Notes: generated from the letters alone by a model not told the origin. A DNA stretch of 64,000 nt from a bacterium (GCA_026224825.1 JAMFRO010000105.1:1-64000), one strand, 5' to 3'; counted from the stretch's first letter, positions 24,373 to 34,182 are shown. Program-made: numbers and translations.

Positions 24373-25809
24373 GTGCTGTTCAATAGCAGGCTGTTCATCC
24401 TGGTGTTCCTGCCGGTGGTATTGGCGGGATTTTTTGGGCTGGCGCGGCTGGGGCGCCGGGCGGCGTTGCAATGGCTGCTGGTGTGCAGCTTGTTCTTTTA
24501 TTCCTGGTGGAAGCCGGAGTTGCTGGTGTTGCTGCTGCTCTCCATGGGCGTGAATTTTTGCCTTGGGCGGAGGATTGCGAGGTCTGGGCGCGGGCTGGTG
24601 TTGGGGCTGGTGTTCAATCTCGGGCTGCTGGGGTTTTTTAAATATGCGGGGTTTTTGGCCTCGTTGTTTGGCGGCAGTCTGCCTTTTGGCGGGATTTATC
24701 TGCCGCTGGGCATAAGTTTTTTTACGTTTCAGCAGATTATGTATCTGGCCGACGTCGCATCGGGCGATATCCAACCGGCACCTTTTCTCGATTATGCCTG
24801 TTTCATCAGCTTTTTTCCGCATCTCATCGCGGGGCCGATTGTTCGGCCGCGGCATATTTTGCCGCAACTGGCGGGGCTGGAGCCATTTGCGGATTGGCGG
24901 GGGCGGCTGGTTTGGGGCGTGGAAATTTTTCTGCTGGGGTTAGCGAAGAAACTGGTGTTGGCGGATGGGCTGGCGCGATTTGCCGATCCTGGATTTGCGG
25001 CGGCGGCGCGGTTGGAGCCGATCAGCCTGATCGAGGCCTGGGTGGCGCTGCTGGCTTATGCGCTGCAGATTTATTTCGATTTTTCCGGGTATTCGGATAT
25101 GGCGATTGGTCTGGCGAAAATGTTCGGGATCGATTTTCCGGTCAATTTTAATAGTCCTTATAAGGCTATCAACATCAGCGATTTCTGGCGCCGGTGGAAT
25201 ATCACCCTCAGCGGGTTTTTGCGGGAGTATTTGTATATTCCGCTGGGTGGGAACCGGCATGGTGAGGCGCGCCGGGTTTTCAATTTGATGGTGACGATGC
25301 TTTTGGGCGGGTTGTGGCATGGGGCGGCTTTGCGTTTTTTGCTCTGGGGTGGGGTGCATGGGGTTTATCTTGTTATCCATGGCTGGAGCGAGCGGTTAAA
25401 ACTGCGGGTGCCGAAAGCGCTGGGTTGGGCGCTGACTTTGTTCTGTGTACTCATGGCGTGGGTGCCGTTTCGCGCGGCGGGGGTTGCGCCGGTGGTGGAT
25501 TTTTACCGTGGGTTGTTCGGCTTTAACGGTGTTGCCATTCCGGAGATTTTGCTCCGGTTGATGCCGTTTCTCGGGCGTGTTGGTCATGCGGTGCCGGTGC
25601 TCCCGTATCTCGGGGATGCCAGGACGATGAGTCTGCCGCAGGCGGTTTTGTTTTTGGGGTTGGGCTGGTTCATTACTCTGGGTCTGCCGCAATTGCATGG
25701 CATGAGTGAGCGGCGGCGCGGCGTGGCTTTGGTGGCGGGTTTTGCGCTGAGCGTGCAGGCGTTGTTTTTTGCGCCGGCCGCGATTCCGTTTTTATATTTT
25801 CAGTTCTGA
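24373..25809 (+). CDS. MBOAT family O-acyltransferase (AlgI type)
   Basis: 478 residues with about ten to twelve membrane helices, GTG start. Signatures of the AlgI/DltB branch are LLVCSLFFYSWWKPELL near the start, PLGISFFTFQQIMYLAD, SFFPHLIAGPIVR, DFWRRWNITLSGFLREYLYI and the catalytic-His motif GGLWHGAALRF. These enzymes pass acyl groups, often acetyl, across the inner membrane for attachment to extracellular polysaccharide. The next gene, 2 nt downstream, is a likely periplasmic partner. The coding sequence has many T-ending and T-rich codons compared with neighbours. Confidence 0.92.
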   Translation: MLFNSRLFILVFLPVVLAGFFGLARLGRRAALQWLLVCSLFFYSWWKPELLVLLLLSMGVNFCLGRRIARSGRGLVLGLVFNLGLLGFFKYAGFLASLFGGSLPFGGIYLPLGISFFTFQQIMYLADVASGDIQPAPFLDYACFISFFPHLIAGPIVRPRHILPQLAGLEPFADWRGRLVWGVEIFLLGLAKKLVLADGLARFADPGFAAAARLEPISLIEAWVALLAYALQIYFDFSGYSDMAIGLAKMFGIDFPVNFNSPYKAINISDFWRRWNITLSGFLREYLYIPLGGNRHGEARRVFNLMVTMLLGGLWHGAALRFLLWGGVHGVYLVIHGWSERLKLRVPKALGWALTLFCVLMAWVPFRAAGVAPVVDFYRGLFGFNGVAIPEILLRLMPFLGRVGHAVPVLPYLGDARTMSLPQAVLFLGLGWFITLGLPQLHGMSERRRGVALVAGFALSVQALFFAPAAIPFLYFQF

Positions 25810-25811
25810 CG

Positions 25812-26813
25812 ATGTGGCGCTTGCTCAGATTATGTGGCCTGTCTCTGCTGGTATATTTGGCGGTGTTTTCCATGGTGGTGGACCGGCCGCTGTCGCTTGG
25901 TGTGTTGCGGCTTGAGTTGTTGCAGAAAGCGGCCAGACTGGCGGTGCTGCCTTCGCCAAAATTGGTGATTCTGGCCGGGTCGAATGGGCCGTATTCGCAT
26001 TCATGCGTGGTTTTTTCGGCGATGTTGAACATGCGTTGCGAGAATGCGGGGATTGCGGTTGGTATCGGGCTTGATGATATTTTTGTGCGGTATGAGCCGT
26101 TTTTGCATGTTGGCGATGTTGTTTATATGCCGATGGAGTTGCAGCAATATACGGCGACGGCGCGCGGGTATCAGGCGTCCGTGGATGGCGCGTTTTTGCT
26201 CCGGCGGGATAGGTTTGTGTTGAGGCAATTGCCGTTGCCACGGGTGCTGGGGGCGGGTTTTTGTTGTAGCCTGGCGGATTTTACGGAATCTGTGGTGGAG
26301 ATGCCGTTGGCTGGGTTGGGCGTTATTCAACCGGGTAAAATTCTTGGTGCTGAATATAACGAGCAAGGGGACCGGATTGACAATGAACTTGCCGATCGGG
26401 ATGCGGCGCTATTGGTGCAGCCGGCGCGGGCCGTGCCGGCTGTGCAGGATATTGAATCTGGCTATGGTACCGCGTTAATTGCGGGGTTTGTGGCGCGCGA
26501 ATCACGTAAGGGTGTGATTGTTATTGGCGGCATGCCTGTCGATTATTCTGAGGTCCATGTGCCGGATAGTGTCATATTGGCGATTGCCGGTATTTTTGAG
26601 GCGAATGGTGGTAAATTCACGGTTCTGCCTGATCTAAGTGAATATCCGCGCGCGGATTTCTTCAATGGCGAGGATCATTTGGCGCAGCCCTGCCAATATA
26701 TGCATTCGATATTTATCGCATGGCGTTTGGCGGCACTCCTGCACAAGCAGGCCGTGCTGCCGCCGGTATCGGTTTCGAATCTTGCCGCGGCATGCCCGTC
26801 AGTGGCGGATTAG
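25812..26813 (+). CDS. Membrane-anchored SGNH-hydrolase-like protein, putative partner of the MBOAT acyltransferase
   Basis: 333 residues. One N-terminal membrane helix is followed by a periplasmic domain. [15 protein letters not shown] near residue 50 resembles the block I serine region, and [12 protein letters not shown] near residue 293 resembles the block V Asp-x2-His region. That layout is seen in AlgJ/AlgX/DltD-like acetyl-transfer partners. The start lies 2 nt after the MBOAT stop. Its TAG overlaps the TAA of convergent cobT (TTAG). Function is inferred from context and partial motifs; true catalysis is unproven. Confidence 0.65.
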   Translation: MWRLLRLCGLSLLVYLAVFSMVVDRPLSLGVLRLELLQKAARLAVLPSPKLVILAGSNGPYSHSCVVFSAMLNMRCENAGIAVGIGLDDIFVRYEPFLHVGDVVYMPMELQQYTATARGYQASVDGAFLLRRDRFVLRQLPLPRVLGAGFCCSLADFTESVVEMPLAGLGVIQPGKILGAEYNEQGDRIDNELADRDAALLVQPARAVPAVQDIESGYGTALIAGFVARESRKGVIVIGGMPVDYSEVHVPDSVILAIAGIFEANGGKFTVLPDLSEYPRADFFNGEDHLAQPCQYMHSIFIAWRLAALLHKQAVLPPVSVSNLAAACPSVAD

Positions 26814-28687
26814 ACGACGACGGCACTTTGCCGGCTGGCTATGGATGACCAGATTTGTGCTTCGTCCTCGTCGAATAATTCGGTCAGCTTGCGCATCATC
26901 GTGCCGCCGAGCTCTTCGGCATCCACGATGGTGACCGCGCGGCGGTAGTAGCGGGTTACGTCGTGGCCGATGCCGATGGCGATCAGCTCCACGGCGTTGC
27001 GGCTTTCGATGTCGCGGATGACGTCGCGCAGATGCCGTTCGAGGTAATTGCCGGCGTTTACGGAGAGGGTGGAATCATCGACGGGGGCGCCGTCGCTGAT
27101 GACCATGAGGATGCGGCGGTGTTCCGGCCGGGCGAGCAGGCGGCGGTAGGCCCAGAGCAGGGCCTCGCCGTCGATGTTTTCCTTGAGCAGGCCTTCGCGC
27201 AGCATCAGCCCGAGGTTTTTGCGGGCGCGGCGCCAGGGGGCGTCGGCGGATTTGTAGATGATGTGGCGCAGGTCGTTGAGGCGGCCGGGCATGGCGGGCT
27301 TGCCGGCGGCGATCCATTGTTCGCGGCTCTGGCCGCCTTTCCAGGCGCGGGTGGTGAAGCCGAGGACTTCCACTTTTACCGCGCAGCGCTCCAGCGTACG
27401 GGCCAGAATATCACCGCACATGGCGGCGACGGTGATGGGACGGCCGCGCATGGAGCCGGAGTTGTCGATGAGGAGGGTGACGACCGTGTCGCGGAAATCC
27501 GTGTCGAGCTCGCGCTTGTAGGTGAGGGCCAGTAGCGGGTCGATGATGATGCGCGAGAGCCGGGCGGCGTCCAGCATGCCTTCTTCCAGGTCGAACTCCC
27601 AGGCGCGGGTTTGCTGGGCCAGGAGGCGGCGTTGCAGGCGGTTGGCGAGTTTGGCGACGACGGCGTGGAGATGCAGCAACTGCTGGTCCAGTTGCTGGCG
27701 CAGCCGGGTCAGCTCGTCGGCGTCGCAGAGATCTTCGGCGTCGATTTCTTCGTCGAAACTGCGGGTGAAGGCGCGGTAGGCGGTGTGGTCATCGCTGGGC
27801 AGGGTGTTGCGGCGGGGTTGCGGGCCGGAGGGGGCGTCACCCGCATCGGCTGCCATGTCTTCGGAGTCGGATTCGTCCTGCTCATAGTCTTCCGGCGAGG
27901 CGCCCTCGGTCATTTCCGGGGCGGTGGCGAGCATGGGGTTTTCCTGCGTCTCGCTCTGGCTCTCGCCATCCTGGGAATTGTCCTGCTGCGAGGTTTCCTC
28001 GCTACTGTCGTCATCATTCTCCGAATCGTCGCTATCGGCGGGTTCGCTCTCGCCTTCGGCCAGATCGACCGCGGCGAGCAGTTTGCGGGCGGCACGGATG
28101 TAGCGGGATTGGTTGTGGCGGGTGGTGGCGAGTTCGTCGAGCGCGGCTTCGGCGGCCGGGCCCAGCGTGTTGCGCCATAGGTCCAGAATGTGTTTGGCCG
28201 AGTCGGGGACAGCGGATGGGTCCATGCGCTCGCGGGCCAGGAGTGAGAGGGCGGTGCCGAGCGGGAGCTGGTCGCGTTCGGTCATGCGGTCGAGCCCGTT
28301 GCCTTCGCATTCCTCGTTGAGACGGCCACGCAGATTGGCGGTGACGCCGGCCATGTGTTCGGCGCCGACGATGTCTATTCTGCTCCGCTCCAGCGCGTCA
28401 TAGGCCTCGCGCGCCTCGCGGGAGCCGGGCTGGCGGGCGTTGTGCAGAGAATCGTCGTGGTAGCGCAGGCGGAGGGCCATGGCATCCGCGGCGCCGCGGA
28501 GTTTGGCGGTCTCGCTGGCGGGGAGGGCGCGCGAGGGTGAGGGCAGGCGGATGCGCTTGCCGGCGAGTGCGGCGGGGCCCGGTTGATAGGTGATCTGCGT
28601 ATCCGCAACACCCGCCATGGCGCGCAGCGTGTTCGCTGTGGCGCGTTTGAAATCCTCGGCTTTGCCCTGGTCGTTTTTATCGCTCAT
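26810..28687 (-). CDS. cobT: Aerobic cobaltochelatase subunit CobT
   Basis: 625 residues. CobT, with CobS, is the AAA+ chaperone part of the CobNST complex that inserts cobalt into hydrogenobyrinic acid a,c-diamide in the aerobic B12 pathway. A highly acidic Ser/Asp/Glu/Gln-rich stretch at about residues 210-290 precedes a C-terminal von Willebrand A domain with the MIDAS motif DNSGSMRG at residue 408. It lies 6 nt downstream of cobS. CobN is not in this window. Confidence 0.95.
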   Translation of the reverse strand: MSDKNDQGKAEDFKRATANTLRAMAGVADTQITYQPGPAALAGKRIRLPSPSRALPASETAKLRGAADAMALRLRYHDDSLHNARQPGSREAREAYDALERSRIDIVGAEHMAGVTANLRGRLNEECEGNGLDRMTERDQLPLGTALSLLARERMDPSAVPDSAKHILDLWRNTLGPAAEAALDELATTRHNQSRYIRAARKLLAAVDLAEGESEPADSDDSENDDDSSEETSQQDNSQDGESQSETQENPMLATAPEMTEGASPEDYEQDESDSEDMAADAGDAPSGPQPRRNTLPSDDHTAYRAFTRSFDEEIDAEDLCDADELTRLRQQLDQQLLHLHAVVAKLANRLQRRLLAQQTRAWEFDLEEGMLDAARLSRIIIDPLLALTYKRELDTDFRDTVVTLLIDNSGSMRGRPITVAAMCGDILARTLERCAVKVEVLGFTTRAWKGGQSREQWIAAGKPAMPGRLNDLRHIIYKSADAPWRRARKNLGLMLREGLLKENIDGEALLWAYRRLLARPEHRRILMVISDGAPVDDSTLSVNAGNYLERHLRDVIRDIESRNAVELIAIGIGHDVTRYYRRAVTIVDAEELGGTMMRKLTELFDEDEAQIWSSIASRQSAVVV

Positions 28688-28693
28688 GGCGCG

Positions 28694-29704
28694 TTAGGCG
28701 GGCTTGCGCAGGCCGGTTGGGATCTCTTCGTTGAAGCAGCGCTGGTAGTATTCTGCCACGGTGTTGCGCTCCGCTTCGTCGCATTTGTTGAGGAAGGTGA
28801 GGCGGAAGGCGAAGCCCACGTCAGTGAAAATACGGGTGTTTTCCGCCCAGGTGATGACCGTGCGCGGCGACATGACGGTGGAGATGTCACCCGCGATGAA
28901 GCCGGCGCGGGTGAGGTCGGCCAGGGCCACCATGCTCTCGGTGCGCTTTTTCCAGACGGGATCGTTGGCGGCCAGACCGAGTTTGGCCAGGACGATGGCG
29001 ACTTCCTGGGCATGCGGCAGGTAGTTCAGCGTGGCCACGATATTCCAGCGGTCCATCTGGCCTTGGTTGATCTGCTGCGTGCCGTGATAGAGGCCGGTGG
29101 TGTCGCCCAGCCCGACGGTGTTGGCGGTGGCGAACAGGCGGAAGGCCGGGTGCGGGCGGATGACGCGGTTCTGGTCGAGCAGGGTCAGTTTGCCCTCGAC
29201 CTCCAGCACGCGCTGGATCACGAACATTACGTCCGGGCGTCCGGCGTCGTATTCGTCGAATACCAGAGCGCAGGGGTGCTGCAGGGCCCAGGGAAGGATG
29301 CCTTCGCGGAATTCCGTGACCTGTTTGCCCTCCTTCAGCACGATGGCGTCTTTGCCGATGAGGTCGATGCGGCTGATGTGGCTGTCCAGATTGACACGGA
29401 TGCAGGGCCAGTTGAGGCGGGCGGCGACCTGTTCGACATGGGTCGATTTGCCGGTGCCGTGATAGCCCTGGATCATCACCCGGCGGTTGAAGGTGAAGCC
29501 GGCGAGAATGGCCAGCGTGGTCTCCTTGTCGAACTGATAGGCCGGGTCGATTTCCGGCACATGTTCGGTGCGGACCGAGAAGGCCGGTACGTCGAGGTCC
29601 GAATCGATGCCGAAGGTCTCGCGGGCCTTTACGGTCTTGTCGGGGAGGTTGATGGCCGAGGTGGGCGGGGTGAGGGGCTCGGCGATCGCGGCGGCGTCAT
29701 TCAT
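28694..29704 (-). CDS. cobS: Aerobic cobaltochelatase subunit CobS
   Basis: 336 residues, AAA+ ATPase of the MoxR/CobS type. Walker [14 protein letters not shown], Walker [11 protein letters not shown] and sensor region [19 protein letters not shown] are intact. The N-terminal [20 protein letters not shown] and [11 protein letters not shown] segments match CobS. It hydrolyses ATP to drive cobalt insertion by CobN. Co-transcribed with cobT and probably with the dnaJ-like gene upstream. Confidence 0.95.
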   Translation of the reverse strand: MNDAAAIAEPLTPPTSAINLPDKTVKARETFGIDSDLDVPAFSVRTEHVPEIDPAYQFDKETTLAILAGFTFNRRVMIQGYHGTGKSTHVEQVAARLNWPCIRVNLDSHISRIDLIGKDAIVLKEGKQVTEFREGILPWALQHPCALVFDEYDAGRPDVMFVIQRVLEVEGKLTLLDQNRVIRPHPAFRLFATANTVGLGDTTGLYHGTQQINQGQMDRWNIVATLNYLPHAQEVAIVLAKLGLAANDPVWKKRTESMVALADLTRAGFIAGDISTVMSPRTVITWAENTRIFTDVGFAFRLTFLNKCDEAERNTVAEYYQRCFNEEIPTGLRKPA

Positions 29705-29762
29705 TCAACTCATCCTACTACTTAACGGCTCGTATTTGGTTTGCCATTCTTCCGCGCATTTC

Positions 29763-30344
29763 TCAATCGGCGGGGGCTTGCGGGGCGGTGGCCAGTTTGG
29801 CGCGGAGTGCGGCATAGGCGAGGTTGACGTGCTTCAGCATTTCCTCGGATTGCTTGCTGCCGTTATTCGCATCCGGATGGTGGCGTTTGGCAAGCTCTTT
29901 GTATTTGGCTTTTACCGTAGCGAAGGCTACCGGCCAAGCCAGGCCGAAGATGCCCAGGGCCTCGCGCAATTCCGCTGGTATGTCCTGCTTTGGCGGGGCT
30001 TTTGGGCGTGTGCCGAAGGCGAAGGCGTGCAGCTCTGCTTCGGCGGCTTCGTCCAGCCGGGCCTGTTTGCCTTGCTGTCCTAAAGGCCAGGTTGGGCGTT
30101 GCCAGGACGAGTCGGCACGGATCTCGACCTCGATTTCCTCGGGCGCCATACCCCTGTAATAGTCCCAGCCGGCGTTATAGGCGCGGACGTGGTCCAGGCA
30201 GAACCAGTGAAACTCGCGCAGGCTGGTGCGCGATTTCGGGGCCCGGTATTCGCCGGCATGCTCGCAGCCGGGCGTGTCGCATTGCAGCCCCGGGGCGGCT
30301 GGGTCTGGTGCGAAGGCGCGGGGCTTGCGGCTGGTCGAGATCAT
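29763..30344 (-). CDS. DnaJ-domain protein
   Basis: 193 residues. The J domain is at the C-terminus, with the HPD motif inside KRHHPDANNG and a following helix EMLKHVNLAYAALR; most DnaJ proteins have it at the N-terminus. The N-terminal part has cysteines (LQCDTPGCEHAGEYRAP) that could bind a metal. The frame is open upstream, but ATG 30344 gives a sensible N-terminus MISTSRKPRAF. Such genes next to cobS are common in alphaproteobacteria. A role as a co-chaperone for the chelatase is inference. Confidence 0.85.
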   Translation of the reverse strand: MISTSRKPRAFAPDPAAPGLQCDTPGCEHAGEYRAPKSRTSLREFHWFCLDHVRAYNAGWDYYRGMAPEEIEVEIRADSSWQRPTWPLGQQGKQARLDEAAEAELHAFAFGTRPKAPPKQDIPAELREALGIFGLAWPVAFATVKAKYKELAKRHHPDANNGSKQSEEMLKHVNLAYAALRAKLATAPQAPAD

Positions 30345-30438
30345 GGTCTTAATGTGCGCGCTTGCCCTGAATAAGCAACATCCAGTGTGCCCATTGGATG
30401 CAATGCGGGCAGAGTTTGCACGCATGTAAGGATCGAAC

Positions 30439-30729
30439 ATGACGACGAGACGGGACCGCATCCAGCAGATCCTTAACGATGCCTTTAAGCCTGAGAGCTT
30501 GGAAATCATCGATGAGAGTGGAAAACATGCGAATCATGCCGGGCGGCAGGGGTTGCCGGCGGGGGAGACGCATTATCGTGTGGCGATGACGGCGGGGTGC
30601 CTGGCCGGGCAGTCGCGGCTGGCGCGCTCGCGGGCCGTGCATGAGGCGCTGGCGGCGGAGTTTTCGTCCGGGCTGCATGCTTTGTCCTTGTCTTTGCGTA
30701 CGCCTGAAGAGGCTGACTCGGCCGCATGA
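30439..30729 (+). CDS. BolA family protein
   Basis: 96 residues. The fold is marked by RIQQILNDAFKPESLEIIDES, THYRVAMTAG with the usual invariant strand, and SRLARSRAVHEALAAEF near residues 60-75 containing the conserved RH/RAVH segment. BolA proteins pair with monothiol glutaredoxins in iron-sulfur handling or act as regulators. Divergent from the dnaJ-like gene. The stop overlaps the next start as ATGA. Confidence 0.9.
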   Translation: MTTRRDRIQQILNDAFKPESLEIIDESGKHANHAGRQGLPAGETHYRVAMTAGCLAGQSRLARSRAVHEALAAEFSSGLHALSLSLRTPEEADSAA

Positions 30730-31526
30730 GCGTTTTACGCCCGCATGTCCGGTTGGGGGATATGACGGCTGCGGGCTTTGCCGCGGCTGCCCAGAAATCT
30801 CCTGTTATTCTGCTGCCTTTGGGTAGCCACGAGGACCATGGGCCGCATCAGCCCATGGGCGATTATCTGCTGGCGGATATGGTGGCGGAGCGTATTGCGT
30901 TGCGTGCCACGGCGCAGGGTGTGCCGGCCTTTGTCGCACCGAGTTTGGCTTTTGGTGTGGCGGATTATTTTGGCTCAAGTCCTGGCGGGTTGGCGCTATC
31001 GCCCGAAACTTTCCGGCGTGTGCTGCAGGATGTGCTGGGCGGTCTGCTGCGGCATGGTTTGCGCAAGATCGTCATATTGAATGCTCATGGCGGCAATGTG
31101 CCGGTCATTCACGAGGTGACGCTGGGGCTCAGGCATGGCGAAGGGGTGATGATCCCGTCTTTCTATCTCTGGAAAATCGCCAGGCAGTTGATGGAACGGC
31201 GGATTGGTGTGGCGCATGGGCGGTTTGGCCATGGGGCTGAGCCGCTGCTGGCGTTGAATCTCGCCTTGCGGCCTGATTGCGTTGCGGCGGCGGAGCTGGA
31301 GGTTGAGGCGCAGGCTGCAGTGCTTGGGCTGCCGGTTGCCGGCTTCGGGACGTTGGATTTTCAGGGCCTGGCTGTTGAAGCGCCCACTGAATTTGGCGAG
31401 ACTCCTGGCGCTGCCATCGGCGCGGCCTGGCAGGCGCGTAGCGCGGCGCTGGGTGAAGAGGTTGCCGAGGCGTTGGTTGCGGCGGGCGCTGGTTTTGTGG
31501 CGCATTTTAACGCTGTATCCGGCTGA
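30726..31526 (+). CDS. Creatininase family amidohydrolase
   Basis: 266 residues. The metal-binding motif HEDHGPHQPMGDYLLAD near residues 36-52, the NAHGGN loop and a later GRFGHGAEP with a conserved histidine and glutamate mark the creatinine amidohydrolase/MftE fold. The family cleaves cyclic or linear amide bonds using two metal ions. The substrate is not known here; the bolA and antiporter neighbours do not reveal it. The start overlaps bolA by 4 nt. Confidence 0.87.
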   Translation: MSVLRPHVRLGDMTAAGFAAAAQKSPVILLPLGSHEDHGPHQPMGDYLLADMVAERIALRATAQGVPAFVAPSLAFGVADYFGSSPGGLALSPETFRRVLQDVLGGLLRHGLRKIVILNAHGGNVPVIHEVTLGLRHGEGVMIPSFYLWKIARQLMERRIGVAHGRFGHGAEPLLALNLALRPDCVAAAELEVEAQAAVLGLPVAGFGTLDFQGLAVEAPTEFGETPGAAIGAAWQARSAALGEEVAEALVAAGAGFVAHFNAVSG

Positions 31527-31544
31527 GATGAAAGCGGCCAGCCG

Positions 31545-32801
31545 ATGAGCGAGGCATTGCAGGCGCTGCCTTTTGCCGGTGTGCTGCTCTCCTTCGCCAT
31601 TCTGCCGGGCATGCTGCCGCGTTTCTGGCACCGGAACCTGATTTTCATCATCTGTGGTTGGGTTGTACTGGGTTTTGTGGTGCAGGTGCTGGCGCATGGA
31701 CCGCAGGCCGCGGTTCAGGCGATATGCGAGATCACGATCGCTGAGTTTCTGCCGTTCATGGTTTTACTCCTGGCGCTGTATGCGCTGGGCGGCGGTATCG
31801 CCATTAGAGGCGGGCCTTGGGGCCGGCCGGCGGGGAATTTGCTCCTGTTGCTGATCGGGACGCTGCTGGCGTCTGTGATGGGCACCATCGGCGCTTCGCT
31901 GCTGCTCATTCATCCACTCCTGGCGGCAAATGCGGGCAGGCGGGAGGTTCGGCATCTGGTGCTGGCGTTCATTATTCTGGTTGGGAATTGTGGCGGGGCG
32001 CTATCGCCTTTGGGTGATCCGCCGTTGTTTGTTGGATTTCTGCATGGTGTGCCGTTCTTCTGGCCGCTTACCCATTTGCTGCTGTCGCTGATTGTTGTGG
32101 CCGTGCCGGTGCTGCTGCTTTGCTACGGGGTGGACGTGTATCTGTTCCGGCGCGATGCGCGGCCGGGCGTCCAAAAATTTGCGATACGTGGGGGGCTGAA
32201 TATCGCGTTGTTGGTCCTGCTGGTGATCGTGATTCCGTTTGAGGGGGTTTGGCATCCGGGGGTGCTGAGGTTAGCCTCGCTCTCGATGCCCGGCGAGCAG
32301 TTTGCCGTGATGCTGTTTGAGATTGCTTGCATCGCTTTGTCGGAATTTTTCACCCCGCGCGCCATACGCAGCCAGAATCGCTTTGCCTGGAGTGCGATGC
32401 GGGAGATCACGATACTGTTTTTCGGTGTTTTTGCCACCATACCGCCGGTGTTTGGGCTGTTGACGCATGCTAATCTTGCCCCGGATCCGCTGACCTGGTT
32501 CTGGGCTTCCGGGATTGCGTCGGCGGTGCTCGATGCGGCGCCGACCTATCTGGTGTTCTTTGAGGCAGCAGGGGCGCATGCCGAGACACTGACCTCAGGT
32601 GCTGCGCAGTTACTGACGGCGATTGCCGCAGGTGCTGTGTATTTCGGACCTGTGACCTATCTGGGCAATGCGCCGAATTTGATGATCCGGGAGATTGCCG
32701 CGCGGCGGGGCGTGAGAATGCCCGGGTTCTTTCAATATGCCGGGGTCATGATTTTGGTCATGACCCCGCTCTATGTGCTGGGGAGCTTTCTGTTCTTTTA
32801 A
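31545..32801 (+). CDS. Na+/H+-antiporter-like membrane protein (ion transporter superfamily)
   Basis: 418 residues with about eleven hydrophobic helices. The motif LVGNCGGALSPLGDPPLFVGFL near residue 145 and a second half-repeat FGPVTYLGNAPNLMIREIA near residue 365 are typical of the NhaD/ArsB/CitM superfamily. The likely role is sodium or organic-anion exchange at the inner membrane. It starts 18 nt after the creatininase gene, so co-transcription is likely. Its TAA shares bases with the TAA of convergent gabT (TTAA). Confidence 0.8.
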   Translation: MSEALQALPFAGVLLSFAILPGMLPRFWHRNLIFIICGWVVLGFVVQVLAHGPQAAVQAICEITIAEFLPFMVLLLALYALGGGIAIRGGPWGRPAGNLLLLLIGTLLASVMGTIGASLLLIHPLLAANAGRREVRHLVLAFIILVGNCGGALSPLGDPPLFVGFLHGVPFFWPLTHLLLSLIVVAVPVLLLCYGVDVYLFRRDARPGVQKFAIRGGLNIALLVLLVIVIPFEGVWHPGVLRLASLSMPGEQFAVMLFEIACIALSEFFTPRAIRSQNRFAWSAMREITILFFGVFATIPPVFGLLTHANLAPDPLTWFWASGIASAVLDAAPTYLVFFEAAGAHAETLTSGAAQLLTAIAAGAVYFGPVTYLGNAPNLMIREIAARRGVRMPGFFQYAGVMILVMTPLYVLGSFLFF

Positions 32802-34075
32802 AGGGTCAGTGCGGCTTCCAGAATGTCGAGCCCCTCGTCGAGCTGTTCGTCGGAGATCGTCAGCGGCATCAGCAGGCGCACGGCATTGCCGTAGACGCCG
32901 CAGGACAGCAGGATCAGCCCGTTTTCCCGCGCTTTCACCAGAACGCGCTTGGTGGCGTCCGGGTCGGGCTCGGAGGTGCCGCGGGTTTTGACGATGTCGA
33001 ACGCCACCATGGCGCCGGGGCCGCGGATGTCGGCAATCGGGGCGGTGTCGTTGCGGCGGGAGATGGCTTCCAGCCGGGTTTTCATTTTTGTGCCCAGGTG
33101 ATTGGCGCGGTCGACGAGGTTTTCCTCTTCGATCACATCCAGCACCGCGAGGGCGGCGGCGATGCCGATGGGCGAGCCGGCGTAGGTGCCGCCGAGGCCG
33201 CCGGGTTCGGCCGCGTCCATGATATCCGCGCGGCCGATGATGCCGGAGAGGGGGAAACCGCCGGCGAGGGATTTGGCGATGGTCATGAGGTCGGGTTTGA
33301 CGGTGGAATGCTCGATGGCAAACATCTTGCCGGTGCGGGCAAAGCCGGTTTGGACCTCGTCGATGACCAGCAGAATGCCGTGCTGGTCGCAGATTTTGCG
33401 TAAGCCGAGCAGAAGCTCTTCCGGCGCCTGGAGGAAGCCGCCTTCTCCCTGTACGGGCTCCAGCACGATGGCGGCGGTGCGTTCGGGCTCGATATCGGCG
33501 CGGAACAGCATCTCGATATAGCGCAGGCTCTCTTGCACCGTTACCTCGAAGGTGTGGTGCGGGAAGGGCACGTGGTAGACTTCGGACGGCAGGGGGCCAA
33601 ATTTTTTCTTATAAGGTAGGACCTTGCCGGTCATCGCCATGGTCAGCATGGTGCGGCCGTGATAGCCGCCGGCGAAGGTGATGATGCCGGAGCGGCCAGT
33701 TGCCGCACGGGCCAGTTTCACCGCGTTTTCGAGCGCTTCGGCGCCGGTGGTGAAGAAGATGGTCTTGGCCGGGCCTTCGATGGGTGCCAGCGCATTCAGC
33801 CGCTCGGCCAGTGCGATGTAATTCTCGTAGGGCGTGACCTGGAAGCAGGTATGGGAGAAATGCGAGAGCTGCTCGGCTACGGCTGCCATCACTTTGGGGT
33901 GGCGATGCCCGGTGTTGAGCACGGCGATGCCGCCGGCGAAGTCGATGTATTTTTTGCCTTCGACATCCCATAGCGTCGCGTTTTCCGCATGCGCGGCGAA
34001 AACGGGATGGGCGTTGGAAACGCCGCGTGGGATGGCAGCCTGGCGCCGGGCAAAAAGTTCGCTATTCGTGCTCAT
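32798..34075 (-). CDS. gabT: 4-aminobutyrate--2-oxoglutarate aminotransferase
   Basis: 425 residues, class III PLP-dependent aminotransferase. It transfers the amino group of GABA to 2-oxoglutarate. Motifs include the DFAGGIAVLNTGHRHP start region, FFTTGAEALENAVKLARA for PLP phosphate binding, GGYHGRT, LLVIDEVQTGFARTG with the PLP Asp, and TIAKSLAGGFPLSG with the Schiff-base lysine. Related ornithine-type enzymes look similar, but the VEGKKYIDFAGGI pattern fits GabT best. In acid-tolerant bacteria GABA turnover can aid pH balance (inference). Stop codons overlap with the upstream antiporter gene. Confidence 0.9.
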   Translation of the reverse strand: MSTNSELFARRQAAIPRGVSNAHPVFAAHAENATLWDVEGKKYIDFAGGIAVLNTGHRHPKVMAAVAEQLSHFSHTCFQVTPYENYIALAERLNALAPIEGPAKTIFFTTGAEALENAVKLARAATGRSGIITFAGGYHGRTMLTMAMTGKVLPYKKKFGPLPSEVYHVPFPHHTFEVTVQESLRYIEMLFRADIEPERTAAIVLEPVQGEGGFLQAPEELLLGLRKICDQHGILLVIDEVQTGFARTGKMFAIEHSTVKPDLMTIAKSLAGGFPLSGIIGRADIMDAAEPGGLGGTYAGSPIGIAAALAVLDVIEEENLVDRANHLGTKMKTRLEAISRRNDTAPIADIRGPGAMVAFDIVKTRGTSEPDPDATKRVLVKARENGLILLSCGVYGNAVRLLMPLTISDEQLDEGLDILEAALTL

Positions 34076-34096
34076 GCGGGGGTCTCCTTTGTAAGG

Positions 34097-34139
34097 TGCG
34101 GACGCATTAACAAGTGAAGATGCGGACGCATTAACAAGT
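34097..34139 (-). repeat. Two 19-bp direct repeats upstream of gabT
   Basis: TGCGGACGCATTAACAAGT occurs at 34097-34115 and again at 34121-34139, identical and with a 24-nt period. The pair starts 22 nt upstream of the gabT ATG. Spacing of about two helical turns suggests tandem operator sites bound on one DNA face. The short gap to the ribosome site means bound protein would cover the promoter or the start of the transcript. Confidence 0.6.
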
Positions 34140-34182
34140 TGGGTGTTGCTGTAAATGTGGTGTGGGAGATGGCTGCCCTGAG

